From positions 4,160,327 to 4,224,326 of the forward strand of contig NZ_CP188258.1 of assembly GCF_049994905.1 (NCBI RefSeq): 64,000 bases of DNA. Direction: 5' to 3'. Position numbers and translations under genes: made by a program. The notes below the pieces were generated by a model that saw nothing but the letters and a program-made list of their open reading frames with translations, was not told the origin of the DNA and searched no databases. This document shows positions 33,259 to 41,986 of the stretch, in pieces (position 1 is the first letter of the stretch; the number at the start of each line of letters is the position of its first letter). This DNA comes from Diaminobutyricibacter sp049994905 (lineage in GTDB: Bacteria; Actinomycetota; Actinomycetes; Actinomycetales; Microbacteriaceae).

Positions 33259-33528
33259 CTACGGGTGTTCCGGCCCGAACATGCGCTTCGTGATGGCCTG
33301 GACGTCGCGATCAAGATCGTCGAGTCGAACCAGTTTCGTGTCGATCCTGTCGAACCGCCTTTCGATCGACTCGAACCGCGCATCCATCGTGTCGAGCCGG
33401 TCGGTCACCCGGCCGATCTGCGTGACAAGGAGGTTGCCGGAGAGCCTCAACACGACCGCGGTCATGGAGAAGAATGCCGCCCCGAGGATTCCGAGCGCTG
33501 TCCAGGTCTGCGCTTCAGTCAAGATCAT
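33259..33528 (-). CDS. Small membrane-anchored coiled-coil protein
   Basis: The 89-residue protein has one N-terminal membrane helix (about 10-30) followed by a heptad-rich segment (RVTDRLDTMDARFESIERRFDRIDTKLVRLDDL) typical of a coiled coil, and a short tail. It may form oligomers at the membrane. No function is known; it lies between rpmB and zur. Confidence 0.6.
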   Translation of the reverse strand: MILTEAQTWTALGILGAAFFSMTAVVLRLSGNLLVTQIGRVTDRLDTMDARFESIERRFDRIDTKLVRLDDLDRDVQAITKRMFGPEHP

Positions 33529-33616
33529 GCCTCCATTGTGCCGGTTTGGTTGCTCCCACGTTATGCATCCGGCAACACCCGCAACCAGATTCCTCGAAAT
33601 CTGTGGAAAGAGTCAA

Positions 33617-34009
33617 TCAAGCCGTGATTGTGGAGGAGCAGTTGGCGCACAGCCCGAACACATCGACGACGTGCTGCGCCTGGGTGAAGCCGTGCGAGGC
33701 CGCGGCCGATTTCGCCCACTGCTCCACCGCATCCGCCTCGATCTCCACTGTGAGGCCGCAGTTGCGGCAGATCAGGTGATGGTGATGCCCGGTCGTGCAC
33801 GCCCGGTACAGGCTCTCCCCGTCGGGTGACTGCAGCGAATCCGCGTCACCCTCCGAGGCGAGGTCGGCGAGCGCGCGGTACACCGTCGCGAGGCCGATCG
33901 GCGATCCCGCCTCGTGCAGGTTCATGTGCAGGCCTTGCGCGCTGATGAAGCCCTCTGTCGAGGTCAGCGCGTCGCGGACGGCCTCGCGTTGCCAGGTGTT
34001 GCGCTTCAC
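33617..34009 (-). CDS. zur: Fur-family regulator, probably Zur (zinc uptake regulator)
   Basis: The 130-residue protein has the Fur winged-helix domain (ALTSTEGFISAQGLHMNLHEAG, GLATVYRALADLASEGDAD) and a metal/dimer domain with HHHHLICRNCG and a second CxxC (GLCANC), which form the structural zinc site. It is the last gene of the znuA-znuC-znuB operon, 4 bases after znuB, so the zinc importer identifies it as Zur rather than Fur or PerR. When zinc is plentiful it should bind the palindrome upstream of znuA and shut off the importer and itself. Start codon is GTG at 34009. Confidence 0.92.
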   Translation of the reverse strand: MKRNTWQREAVRDALTSTEGFISAQGLHMNLHEAGSPIGLATVYRALADLASEGDADSLQSPDGESLYRACTTGHHHHLICRNCGLTVEIEADAVEQWAKSAAASHGFTQAQHVVDVFGLCANCSSTITA

Positions 34010-34013
34010 GGTC

Positions 34014-34946
34014 TCACGCTAGCTCTTTCTGGAGGTCATGGGCCGCACGCCCGGCCTCTGTCGGCGCCGCGACACGCTCCGCGCGGATGCGGCCGGAGCG
34101 GCGGGCGGCACGCCGGCCGCCGGCGATGCGGCACACGACGTAGATGAGGAACGAGATCGTCGTCACGTACGGGCTGATCGGCAGCGAACCGCCGAGCGCC
34201 AGCATGATGCCTCCCACGACCGAGGTCAGCGCGAAGACCACGCTCAGCACGGGCACCGCGAGGGGCGAAGACGAGATCCGCATCGCAGCGGCGGCAGGCG
34301 TCACCAGCAGGGAGAGCACCAGCAGCGCGCCGACGATCTGGATCGACACCGCGACGGCGAGCCCGAGCAGCACCATGAAGGCGAGCGAGATGAACCGCAC
34401 CGGCACACCGCGCGACGCTGCCACATCCGCATCCAGGCTGTCGAAGGTGAGCGGCCGCCACATCACCAGCAACCCGACGAGCACGAGTGCGCTGATCGCG
34501 ATCAGCCAGCCGAGCTGCGGGTCGTCCACCGACACGATCTGTCCGGTCAGGAGCCCGAACTTATTGGCGCTCCTGCCCGGATACAGTGCGAGGAACAGGA
34601 TGCCGAGGCCCAGCCCGAAGGGCATCAGCACCGCGATGATCGAGTTGCGGTCCCGCGCCCTCGCCCCGAGGATCCCGATGAGCACGGCTGCGATGAGCGA
34701 GCCGGCGAGCGAGCCGATGACCACGTTCACCCCGAAAAGCAGGGCGGCGGATGCTCCGGCGAACGACAGCTCACTGATTCCGTGTACCGCGAACGCCATG
34801 TCGCGTTGCATCACGAACACGCCGATGAGGCCGCCGACGACCCCGAGAACGGCGCCCGCGAGGATGGAGTTGTGCACCAGCGCGAGCAGCTCGCCGTAGT
34901 TGGCGAAGTCGAACAGCTGGGACCAGAGGTCAGGCGTGTTGGTCAT
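34014..34946 (-). CDS. znuB: Zinc ABC transporter permease ZnuB
   Basis: The 310-residue protein has about eight or nine membrane helices and the ABC-3 family core (GISELSFAGASAALLFG for coupling with the ATPase, and TPAAAAMRISSSPLAVPVLSVVFA later). It forms the channel of the zinc importer. Its start overlaps znuC by four bases (ATGA). The C-terminal tail is Arg/Ala-rich. Confidence 0.94.
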   Translation of the reverse strand: MTNTPDLWSQLFDFANYGELLALVHNSILAGAVLGVVGGLIGVFVMQRDMAFAVHGISELSFAGASAALLFGVNVVIGSLAGSLIAAVLIGILGARARDRNSIIAVLMPFGLGLGILFLALYPGRSANKFGLLTGQIVSVDDPQLGWLIAISALVLVGLLVMWRPLTFDSLDADVAASRGVPVRFISLAFMVLLGLAVAVSIQIVGALLVLSLLVTPAAAAMRISSSPLAVPVLSVVFALTSVVGGIMLALGGSLPISPYVTTISFLIYVVCRIAGGRRAARRSGRIRAERVAAPTEAGRAAHDLQKELA

Positions 34947-35827
34947 GCGACGGGCTCCGGATGCTCGGACGGTTCGGGATGGCCTCCGCGGCCATGTTCG
35001 TGGTGGCCGTGCGTTTCCGCGTCGGGGATGCCGACCACGACGATGCGTCCCCGGCTTCTGATCACGTCCACCGGTGTTCCGTAGAGATCGGTCAGCACGT
35101 CACTGCGGAGCACCTCGTCGGGGGTGCCCTCGCGGAAGCGGCCTCCGGCCAGGTAGAGCACGCGGTCGACCATCCCGAGCACCGGGTTCACGTCGTGGGT
35201 GACGAACACGACCGCGCTGCCGTGTTCGCGCCGCCTGCGGTCGATCAGTTCGCTCACCCCGCGCTGGTGCTGCAGGTCGAGCGACAGCAGCGGCTCGTCG
35301 CACAGGAGCAGGGCCGGGTCGCCGGCGAGCGCCTGGCCGACGCGAAGCCTCTGCTGCTCGCCGCCGGACAGGTTGCCGACGGGCACGTCGGCGTACCGGC
35401 GTGCCCCGACCGCGTCGATCAGCCGTTCGGTCTGCGCGCGGTCGTCTTTCGTGGGGAAGGGGAGTCCCCAGCGATGCCCGTTGACGCCGAGGGCGACGAG
35501 GTCGCGGGCGCGCATAGGGGTGCCTGCGGCGATCAGCTTCTGCTGCGGGATGTAGCCGATGCGCCGGTCTCCCGTGCGAACCTCGTGCCCGTCGAACTCG
35601 ATCGTTCCGGCGTCGAGCCTCTGCTGCCCGAGGATCGTCTTGAGCAGGCTCGTCTTGCCGGAGCCGTTCGGCCCGAGCACCGCGACGAATTCACCGGCGT
35701 GGACGTCGAGCGAGAGCCCGCGCCACAGGGTGCGGTCGCCGAAGCCGAGGTCGGCGTCACGCAGGCGGAGCACCACGGGCCGCTTCCCGGGTGCAGGCAC
35801 GAGGTCGAGGGGTTCCGAATCCGTCAT
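34943..35827 (-). CDS. znuC: Zinc ABC transporter ATP-binding protein ZnuC
   Basis: The 294-residue ATPase has Walker A (LGPNGSGKTSLL), the signature LSGGEQQRLRVGQAL and Walker B (ALLLCDEPLLSLD) followed by the switch His (VFVTHD). The C-terminal tail contains a His-rich stretch (HGHHEHGRGGH), which is common in ZnuC and may bind zinc as a sensor or reservoir. It lies between znuA, 10 bases upstream, and znuB, which it overlaps. Confidence 0.95.
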   Translation of the reverse strand: MTDSEPLDLVPAPGKRPVVLRLRDADLGFGDRTLWRGLSLDVHAGEFVAVLGPNGSGKTSLLKTILGQQRLDAGTIEFDGHEVRTGDRRIGYIPQQKLIAAGTPMRARDLVALGVNGHRWGLPFPTKDDRAQTERLIDAVGARRYADVPVGNLSGGEQQRLRVGQALAGDPALLLCDEPLLSLDLQHQRGVSELIDRRRREHGSAVVFVTHDVNPVLGMVDRVLYLAGGRFREGTPDEVLRSDVLTDLYGTPVDVIRSRGRIVVVGIPDAETHGHHEHGRGGHPEPSEHPEPVA

Positions 35828-35837
35828 GTTCTCCGCC

Positions 35838-36761
35838 TCACTCGCCCAGGGCCGCGCTGATGTGGTCGAGGTTGGAGCTCATCCAGCCGATGTAGTCCTC
35901 ACCCTGCGGAAGGGTCTCCGTCACCGGCACGACGGCCACGTGGGCGTTCCTGGCCGCAGCGATGACCGTCTGGGTCTCCGGACCGCTGGTCTGCTCGTTG
36001 TAGGCGAGGAGTTTCACCGCGTGCTGGTGGAACAGGTCGACTGTGCTCTTGAGAACCGCGGGGGAGACATCCGTTCCCTGTTCGACCGCGTGACTGAACG
36101 CCGCAGGCGTCTTGTCGACGAGGCCGATCGCCTGGAGCATGTACAGCGGGACCGGCTCGGTGATGGCCACGCCCGTGCCCGCGTACTTCGCCTTGAGCGC
36201 CGCCTCACGGGCCTCGAGCGCGGTCACTTTCGCGATGAACGCGGTGGCGTTCGCGGTGAACGTCGCTGCTTTCGACGGCTCGGCCTTGCCGAGTTCTGCC
36301 GCGAGCCGGTCGGCGAACGCCGTGATGGTCGGGAAGTCATACCAGACGTGTTCGTTCAGGTCGCCGTTGGCGTCGGGCTTCTTACCCGAGAGATCGACGA
36401 CGTTGATGACCGTTGCCATCGACTTTTTCGCAGACGACATCATCGTGCCGACGAAGTCGTCGTAGCCGCCGCCGTTCTCGACGACGATGTCGGCTTTGGT
36501 GATGGCCAGCTGATCCTGTGCGCTCGCCTCGAAGTAGTGGGGGTCCTGCGCCGGGTTGCTGATCAGCGCCGTCACCGCGACCGCGTTGCCGCCGATCGTC
36601 TCGGCGATGTCGCCGTAGACGTTGGTGCTCGTGACGACGGAGACCGTTCCGGATGCGACAGTCCCGGATGCGGGGGAGCCGGCTGCGCATCCCGCCAGCA
36701 GCAGCGTCGACAGCGCGAGCGCCGGCAGCGCAAGCGCGGAGACGAAGGATCGAGTCGTCAT
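35838..36761 (-). CDS. znuA: Zinc-binding lipoprotein ZnuA
   Basis: The 307-residue protein is the cluster A-I substrate-binding protein of the zinc importer. A lipobox LLAGC ends the signal peptide, and metal-ligand His residues are visible in DPHYFEASAQDQ, NEHVWYDFPT and FHQHAVKLL. The His-rich loop of many ZnuA proteins is short here (TGKKPDANGDLNEH region). I prefer the ATG at 36761 over the GTG at 36776. A Zur-type palindrome lies 35-51 bases upstream of this ATG. It is the first gene of the znuACB-zur operon. Confidence 0.94.
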   Translation of the reverse strand: MTTRSFVSALALPALALSTLLLAGCAAGSPASGTVASGTVSVVTSTNVYGDIAETIGGNAVAVTALISNPAQDPHYFEASAQDQLAITKADIVVENGGGYDDFVGTMMSSAKKSMATVINVVDLSGKKPDANGDLNEHVWYDFPTITAFADRLAAELGKAEPSKAATFTANATAFIAKVTALEAREAALKAKYAGTGVAITEPVPLYMLQAIGLVDKTPAAFSHAVEQGTDVSPAVLKSTVDLFHQHAVKLLAYNEQTSGPETQTVIAAARNAHVAVVPVTETLPQGEDYIGWMSSNLDHISAALGE

Positions 36762-36795
36762 GGGAACCTGGGGCACCCTTAGAACCTAATCCTTG

Positions 36796-36812
36796 TTGAT
36801 AATGATTGTCAA
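36796..36812. promoter_or_regulatory. Zur-type operator upstream of znuA
   Basis: TTGATAATGATTGTCAA is a 17-base near-palindrome (two mismatched pairs around a central base) matching the TGATAATNATTATCA-type sequence of Zur/Fur boxes. It lies just upstream of znuA, where a repressor would block the promoter. No second copy was seen before rpmB. Confidence 0.8.
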
Positions 36813-36893
36813 AACCATTGTCGTTAGTCGATGCGAACGAACGCGTGTATCGCCCCCGCCCCCGGCACGCCTGAACCGCCGCGAGCGCGCAGC

Positions 36894-38297
36894 TCAGTCG
36901 AGCAGGAGCGCAGGCTCCTCGATGATCGCGGCGACGTCGGCGAGGAAGCGGCTGGCCACATCGCCGTCGACGATGCGGTGGTCGAACGAGGCACCGAGCG
37001 TCGTGACCATACGCGGACGTACCTCCCCGTCGACGACCCACGGCTTCTGCTTGATCGTTCCGAGCGCGACGATGCCGACCTCGCCCGGGTTGAGAATAGG
37101 CGTTCCCGTGTCCATGCCGAACACGCCGACGTTGGTGATCGTGATCGTTCCGCCTGCCATGTCGGCGGGCTGGGTGCGGCCGTCGCGTGCCGTGAGGGTC
37201 AGCTGTTCGAGCGCGCCGGCCAGTTCGAGGAGCGACATCGCCTGTGCTTCCTTGACGTTCGGCACGATCAGTCCGCGCGGTGTCGCGGCGGCGATCCCCA
37301 GGTTCACGTAGTGGTGGACGATGATCTCCTCATCGGTCCAGGTCGAGTTCACGGTCGGGTTGCGTCGCACCGCCCAGATCATCGCCTTGGCCATGATGAG
37401 AAGCGGCGACACCTTCACCCCGGCGAAGTCTGGCGAGTTCTTGAGTCGCTTGACGAATTCCATGGTGCGGGTCGCATCCACGTCGACGAACAGGCTGACG
37501 TGGGGAGCCGTGAACGCGCTCGACACCATGGCCTGCGCGATCGCCTTGCGTACCCCCTTCACCGGGATGCGCTCCTCACGCGAATCCGGCCACTCCGGTG
37601 TCTGGATGTTGCGGAACACGCTTGCCTGCGTCGCATCGCGCAGCACGTCGTCGCGGGTGATGTCGCCGATCGGCCCCGTCGCCGTCACCGTCGCCAGGTC
37701 GACGCCCAGGTCTTTGGCCAGCTTGCGGATGGGCGGCTTGGCGATCACGGGAACCGACGAGGCCGGTGCGGCGGCGGCATCCTCACGCGCGGGGATGTGC
37801 TGGGTCGCAGGGGCGGCATGGGCCGCGTGCGACGGCGGCTGCGCTGCGTCTGCTACAACCGGGATGGCCGCTGTTCCCGGATGCGTCACCCGGCGCCGCC
37901 TGCTCGTCACGTGGCCGGTGGTCCCGTAGCCGACGAGCGGCGCGGGCTTCTCGTCCACCTCGTGCGAGACGCTCGCAGCGGTGTCCGCCGTGGCCTCATC
38001 GACCTCAGGGGTGGATCCGTGAGCGGGGGCGCCAAGCGCGGCGGGAGCATCCACCGACGTCGACGACACGGTGATGATCGCCGTTCCGACGTCGACCGTC
38101 TGGCCTTCGGAAACCAGCAGTTCGCCGACCGTACCGGCGAACGGCGACGGCAGTTCCACGAGCGACTTCGCCGTCTCGATCTCGACGAGCACCTGGTTGA
38201 CCGACACGGTGTCGCCGGGCGCCACCTTCCATTCGACGATCTCCGCCTCCGTCAGGCCTTCGCCGACGTCGGGGAGGAGGAACTTCGATTCGCTCAT
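36894..38297 (-). CDS. 2-oxoacid dehydrogenase E2 component (dihydrolipoamide acyltransferase)
   Basis: The 467-residue protein has one lipoyl domain (about 1-80) with the lipoylated Lys44 in ETAKSLVELP, an Ala/Pro/His-rich linker, an E3-binding domain (PIRKLAKDLGVDLATVTATGPIGDI, about 165-200) and the C-terminal acyltransferase domain with SFDHRIVDGD. It transfers the acyl group from lipoate to CoA and forms the complex core. It is the last gene of the aminotransferase-E1alpha-E1beta-E2 operon and corresponds to BkdC/PdhC-type proteins. The substrate (branched-chain or pyruvate) cannot be settled from sequence alone. No E3 gene is present. Confidence 0.92.
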   Translation of the reverse strand: MSESKFLLPDVGEGLTEAEIVEWKVAPGDTVSVNQVLVEIETAKSLVELPSPFAGTVGELLVSEGQTVDVGTAIITVSSTSVDAPAALGAPAHGSTPEVDEATADTAASVSHEVDEKPAPLVGYGTTGHVTSRRRRVTHPGTAAIPVVADAAQPPSHAAHAAPATQHIPAREDAAAAPASSVPVIAKPPIRKLAKDLGVDLATVTATGPIGDITRDDVLRDATQASVFRNIQTPEWPDSREERIPVKGVRKAIAQAMVSSAFTAPHVSLFVDVDATRTMEFVKRLKNSPDFAGVKVSPLLIMAKAMIWAVRRNPTVNSTWTDEEIIVHHYVNLGIAAATPRGLIVPNVKEAQAMSLLELAGALEQLTLTARDGRTQPADMAGGTITITNVGVFGMDTGTPILNPGEVGIVALGTIKQKPWVVDGEVRPRMVTTLGASFDHRIVDGDVASRFLADVAAIIEEPALLLD

Positions 38298-38343
38298 GCT
38301 GCAGCTTCTTTCGGTCGGTTCGCCCGGGATGCCCGTGTGCGGG

Positions 38344-39657
38344 TCAGAATGCGAGGCTTCGGTCGACAGCCTCGAGCACCCGGTCGGCGTCGGGGAGGTA
38401 CATCGACTCGACCTTCGACGGCGGGTACGGCGTGTCCCAGCCGGAGACGCGGATCACGGGTGCTTCGAGCACGTAGAAGGCCTTTTCGGCGACGGTCGCG
38501 GCGATCTCGGAACCGACGCTCGCGTTGCCTGCGGCCTCCTGTACAACGACCAGGCGGCCGGTCTTGCGTACGGATTCGAGCACCGGGCCGTAGTCGATCG
38601 GGGACAGCGTGCGCAGGTCGATGACCTCGAGGCTGATCCCCTCTTCGGCGGCCTGTTCGGCCGCGTGCAGCAGCGTCGACAGGATGGCGCCGTGCCCGAC
38701 GACCGTCACATCGGTGCCGACGCGCGCGACCCGGCTGGCATGCAGCGGAGCGACCCTGTCCGTGAGGTCGACCTCGCCTTTGATGAAGTAGCGGCTCTTC
38801 GGCTCGAGGAAGATCACGGGGTCGTTCGACTCGATCGCCTCCTGGATCATCCAGTAGGCGTCGTGCGAGTTGCTCGGGCTCACGACGCGCAGGCCTGGCG
38901 TGTGCGAGAAGTAAGCTTCCGGGCTCTCCGAGTGGTGCTCGATCGAGCCGATGTGGCCGCCGTAGGGGATGCGGATGACGATGGGCATCGTGACCGCGCC
39001 CTCATGACGGTTGCGCATCCGTGACAGCTGGGTCGTGATCTGGTCGAACGCCGGAAAGACGAAGCCGTCGAACTGGATCTCGCAGACGGGGCGGTAACCG
39101 CGCATGGCCAGGCCGATGGCGGTGCCGAGGATGCCCGACTCGGCAAGCGGGGTGTCGAGCACGCGCTGCGGCCCGAACTCGGCGTGGAGGCCTTCGGTGA
39201 CCCGGTACACACCGCCGAGAGGGCCGATGTCTTCGCCCATGAGCAGGACTTTGGGGTCGTTCGCGAGGGCGTCGTGCAGGCCCTTGTTGATCGCCTTGCC
39301 GAGTGGGAGCGTTACGACCGGGCTGAAGGGTGCGGGAGCCGGAGCCGGGGACACAGCGGATGCTGCGGGCTCGGCGGATACGGGCTCAGCAGCCTCAGGC
39401 TCGCTATCGTTGGCCGCGTCGTCAGTAGCCGTCTCGTCGGCATCCGTCTCGTCAGTAGCCGTCTCGTCGGCATCCGTCTCGTCGGCGTCCGGGACCTCGA
39501 CGACCTCGGCATCCTCGATGACCTCGGTCGCCTCCGCGTCCATCGCGGCGTCGTGGATGTCCTGCGCTTCCACGAATTCCGCTTCATGCACTTCGTGCGC
39601 CTCGCCGGTCTCGTCCGCGTCCACGATCACCGGGTAGCTCTGGTTCAGGTCGCTCAT
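38344..39657 (-). CDS. 2-oxoacid dehydrogenase E1 beta subunit with long acidic N-terminal extension
   Basis: From about residue 110 on the protein is a complete E1-beta (LPLGKAINKGLHDAL, MGEDIGPLGGVYRVTEGL, FPAFDQITTQLS, IPYGGHIG, and a C-terminal transketolase-like domain), of normal size for the family (about 325 residues). It is preceded by about 110 residues that are not usual: acidic, with Asp-Ala-Asp-Glu-Thr-Ala-Thr repeats encoded by an exact 30-base tandem duplication, ending in a Pro/Ala hinge. The ATG overlaps the stop of E1-alpha (ATGA), which supports translation of the whole extension. With E1-alpha it decarboxylates a 2-oxoacid using thiamine diphosphate. Confidence 0.92.
   Translation of the reverse strand: MSDLNQSYPVIVDADETGEAHEVHEAEFVEAQDIHDAAMDAEATEVIEDAEVVEVPDADETDADETATDETDADETATDDAANDSEPEAAEPVSAEPAASAVSPAPAPAPFSPVVTLPLGKAINKGLHDALANDPKVLLMGEDIGPLGGVYRVTEGLHAEFGPQRVLDTPLAESGILGTAIGLAMRGYRPVCEIQFDGFVFPAFDQITTQLSRMRNRHEGAVTMPIVIRIPYGGHIGSIEHHSESPEAYFSHTPGLRVVSPSNSHDAYWMIQEAIESNDPVIFLEPKSRYFIKGEVDLTDRVAPLHASRVARVGTDVTVVGHGAILSTLLHAAEQAAEEGISLEVIDLRTLSPIDYGPVLESVRKTGRLVVVQEAAGNASVGSEIAATVAEKAFYVLEAPVIRVSGWDTPYPPSKVESMYLPDADRVLEAVDRSLAF
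39421..39480. repeat. Exact 30-bp tandem duplication in the E1-beta gene
   Basis: Two identical 30-base units stand head to tail (39421-39450 and 39451-39480), each adding ten acidic residues to the N-terminal extension. The identity suggests a recent slippage event. Confidence 0.95.
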
Positions 39658-40790
39658 GCGCGCTCCTCATCGAAGGACGCCTCGTAGCGCCGTGCCCATT
39701 CCTTCTGCTCGGCGACCAGCGGATGCGGCTCGGAGTAGACGTGGTCGAAGATCACGTCCATCGGGGGAGGAGTGACCTCCATCAGCCGTCGGCGCGCATC
39801 CGCCGCGATGTCGGCCGCTTCCTCGTCGACCGAGGCGAAGAAGGTGTCCCCGACGCCCAGATCGGACAGGTAGGTGCGGTAGCGGGCGATGGGGTCGCGG
39901 GCGATCCACGACTGCAGTTCTTCGTCCGTGCGGTATTTGGTCGGGTCGTCGGCGGTCGTGTGGGCGCCGACACGATAGGTGAGCGCCTCGATGAGCGCGG
40001 GTCCGTAACCGGCGCGGGCGTCATCCATCCACTTCGCTGTGACTGCGAAACTGGCGAGCACATCGTTGCCGTCGACGCGGGTACCGGGGATGCCGAAGCC
40101 GCTGCCGCGCAGGTAGAGCGGCGTGCGGGACTGGCGTTCGACCGGCACCGAGATCGCCCACTGGTTGTTCTGCAGGAAGAACACCTGCGGAGTGCGGTAG
40201 CTGGCCGCGAAGACCAGGGCCTCGCTGACGTCGCCCTGCGACGATGCGCCGTCGCCGAAGTAGACGATGACCGCCTCGTCGCTTTCGGGGTCGCCTGTTC
40301 CGGACTTGCCGTCGAACTGGATGCCCATCGCATACCCGGTGGAGTGGAGGCTCTGCGTGCCGAGCACCAGCGAGTACAGGTGGAAGTTGCCGTTCTCCTC
40401 CGGGTTCCAGCCACCGAGCGTGACGCCGCGCAGCATGCGCAGGATGTTCACCGGGTCGAGGCCGCGGATCATGCCGACGACGTGCTCACGGTAGGAGGGG
40501 AAGATGTGGTCCTGCTTGCGGGTGGCGTGCGCCGACCCCACCTGGGCCGCCTCCTGGCCGATGCTGGGCACCCACAGGGCGAGCTGCCCCTGGCGCTGGA
40601 GGTTCGCCGACTCGTGGTCGAAACGCCGCACGACCGCCATGTCACGGTAGAACCGGCGGTAGTCGGCCTCCGTCAGACGTTCGAGGTACGGCACGTATTC
40701 CGCCGCGGAGTCGCTCGGCTGGAACCGCCCCTCGGGGGTCAGCAGTTGAACGGTCGGCGCTGGGCGCGGGGAATCGATCGAGGCAGCCAC
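39654..40790 (-). CDS. 2-oxoacid dehydrogenase E1 alpha subunit
   Basis: The 378-residue protein carries the thiamine-diphosphate motif GDGASSQGD...NNQWAIS (residues about 175-207), the QEAAQVGSAHA active-site segment and the phosphorylation-loop-like RVGAHTTADDPTKYR. With E1-beta it decarboxylates a 2-oxoacid and passes the acyl group to E2 lipoate. It resembles the BkdA-type E1-alpha of actinobacteria. The gene starts 4 bases after the stop of the HisC-like aminotransferase gene and overlaps E1-beta by 4 bases. Confidence 0.93.
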   Translation of the reverse strand: MAASIDSPRPAPTVQLLTPEGRFQPSDSAAEYVPYLERLTEADYRRFYRDMAVVRRFDHESANLQRQGQLALWVPSIGQEAAQVGSAHATRKQDHIFPSYREHVVGMIRGLDPVNILRMLRGVTLGGWNPEENGNFHLYSLVLGTQSLHSTGYAMGIQFDGKSGTGDPESDEAVIVYFGDGASSQGDVSEALVFAASYRTPQVFFLQNNQWAISVPVERQSRTPLYLRGSGFGIPGTRVDGNDVLASFAVTAKWMDDARAGYGPALIEALTYRVGAHTTADDPTKYRTDEELQSWIARDPIARYRTYLSDLGVGDTFFASVDEEAADIAADARRRLMEVTPPPMDVIFDHVYSEPHPLVAEQKEWARRYEASFDEERA

Positions 40791-40794
40791 CGTA

Positions 40795-41904
40795 CTAACC
40801 TAACCGCTTGGCCGGGTGCCCATTTGGTAGGTTCCGTACAATATCTCCGGCCACCTCAAGGAGTTTGTCCACAGATTCGGCTTCGCCGACGCTGATCCGG
40901 ATGCCCTCAGGGGCGAACGCGCGCACCGTCAGGCCGGCGTCGAAGAACGCATTGTTCGCCGCCTCCGTCTCGTCGCCCGTGGCGAGCCAGACGAAGTTGC
41001 CCTGCGCCTCTGGCACGATCCAGCCCTGGTCGATGAGTCGGGCACGCAGGTTGTCGCGCACCATCGCGATGCGCGCGACGCGCTCCATCAGCTCGTCCTC
41101 GCGGTCGATCGACGCGATGGCGGCGACCTGGGCGGCATCCGTCACCGACAGTGGGATGGCTGCCGAACGCGCTGCGTCGAGAACGTGCTCGGGGCCGACG
41201 GCGTAGCCGATCCGGAGGGCGGCCAGCCCGTACGCCTTCGAGAACGTGCGGAGCACCACCAGGTTCGGGTAGCGGGAGAGCAGGGGGATGCCGTCGACGC
41301 TCGCATCGTCGGTCACGAACTCGTAGTACGCCTCGTCGAGCAGCACCAGGAGGTCATCCGGAACCTTCTCCATGAACGCAGCGAAGTCGTCGGCCGTGAC
41401 GATCGTTCCGGTGGGGTTGTTGGGGGTGCACACGATGACGACGCGGGTGCGGTCGGTGATGGATGCCGCCATCGCGTCGAGGTCATGGCTGCCGTCCGCA
41501 CGGTTGGGCACGCGCACGCTGGTGGACCCGGCGACGGTGACCAGCCCCGGGTACGCCTCGAACGACCGCCACGAGTAGACGACCTCGTCGCCGGCGCCCG
41601 CGGCCGCTGAGATGAGCTGGGCGAGCAGCGAGACCGATCCGCTGCCGAGATGCACCCGGCCGACATCGACGCCGTGACGCTCGGCAAGACGGGACCTGAG
41701 GGCCAGGCCGCTCGCATTCGGGTAGCGGTTGAGGTCGGCGAGAACCGCCGTGACGGCATCCACCACACCGGGGAGCGGGCTGTACGGATTCTCGTTGCTC
41801 GACAGCTTGAAGCCGTCGGCGGGAGCCGGCCGGCCCTGCTTGTAGGCGGGCACGGCCACGATTTCCGGGCGCAGTCTCACGCCCGGACGCTCTGAGTTAC
41901 TCAC
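40795..41904 (-). CDS. HisC/Pat-family aminotransferase
   Basis: The 369-residue protein is a fold-type I PLP enzyme of the histidinol-phosphate/aromatic aminotransferase family: SSNENPYSP at the start, CTPNNPTGT (159-167), Asp190 in LLDEAYYEF, and PLP-binding Lys223 in TFSKAYGLAALRIGYA. It interconverts an amino acid (histidinol phosphate, or an aromatic residue in Pat-type members) with a 2-oxoacid. No other his gene is here; the immediate operon partners are the 2-oxoacid dehydrogenase subunits. A catabolic or precursor-feeding role (aromatic or branched amino acid to 2-oxoacid) is therefore as likely as histidine synthesis. GTG start at 41904. Confidence 0.87.
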   Translation of the reverse strand: MSNSERPGVRLRPEIVAVPAYKQGRPAPADGFKLSSNENPYSPLPGVVDAVTAVLADLNRYPNASGLALRSRLAERHGVDVGRVHLGSGSVSLLAQLISAAAGAGDEVVYSWRSFEAYPGLVTVAGSTSVRVPNRADGSHDLDAMAASITDRTRVVIVCTPNNPTGTIVTADDFAAFMEKVPDDLLVLLDEAYYEFVTDDASVDGIPLLSRYPNLVVLRTFSKAYGLAALRIGYAVGPEHVLDAARSAAIPLSVTDAAQVAAIASIDREDELMERVARIAMVRDNLRARLIDQGWIVPEAQGNFVWLATGDETEAANNAFFDAGLTVRAFAPEGIRISVGEAESVDKLLEVAGDIVRNLPNGHPAKRLG

Positions 41905-41986
41905 AGCTCCAACTTAGCGGCGTCCACATTCCACAGCGGGAATTACTTCCTCGACCTCGCGGCGCCCCCACTGACATAGTGGAGCA

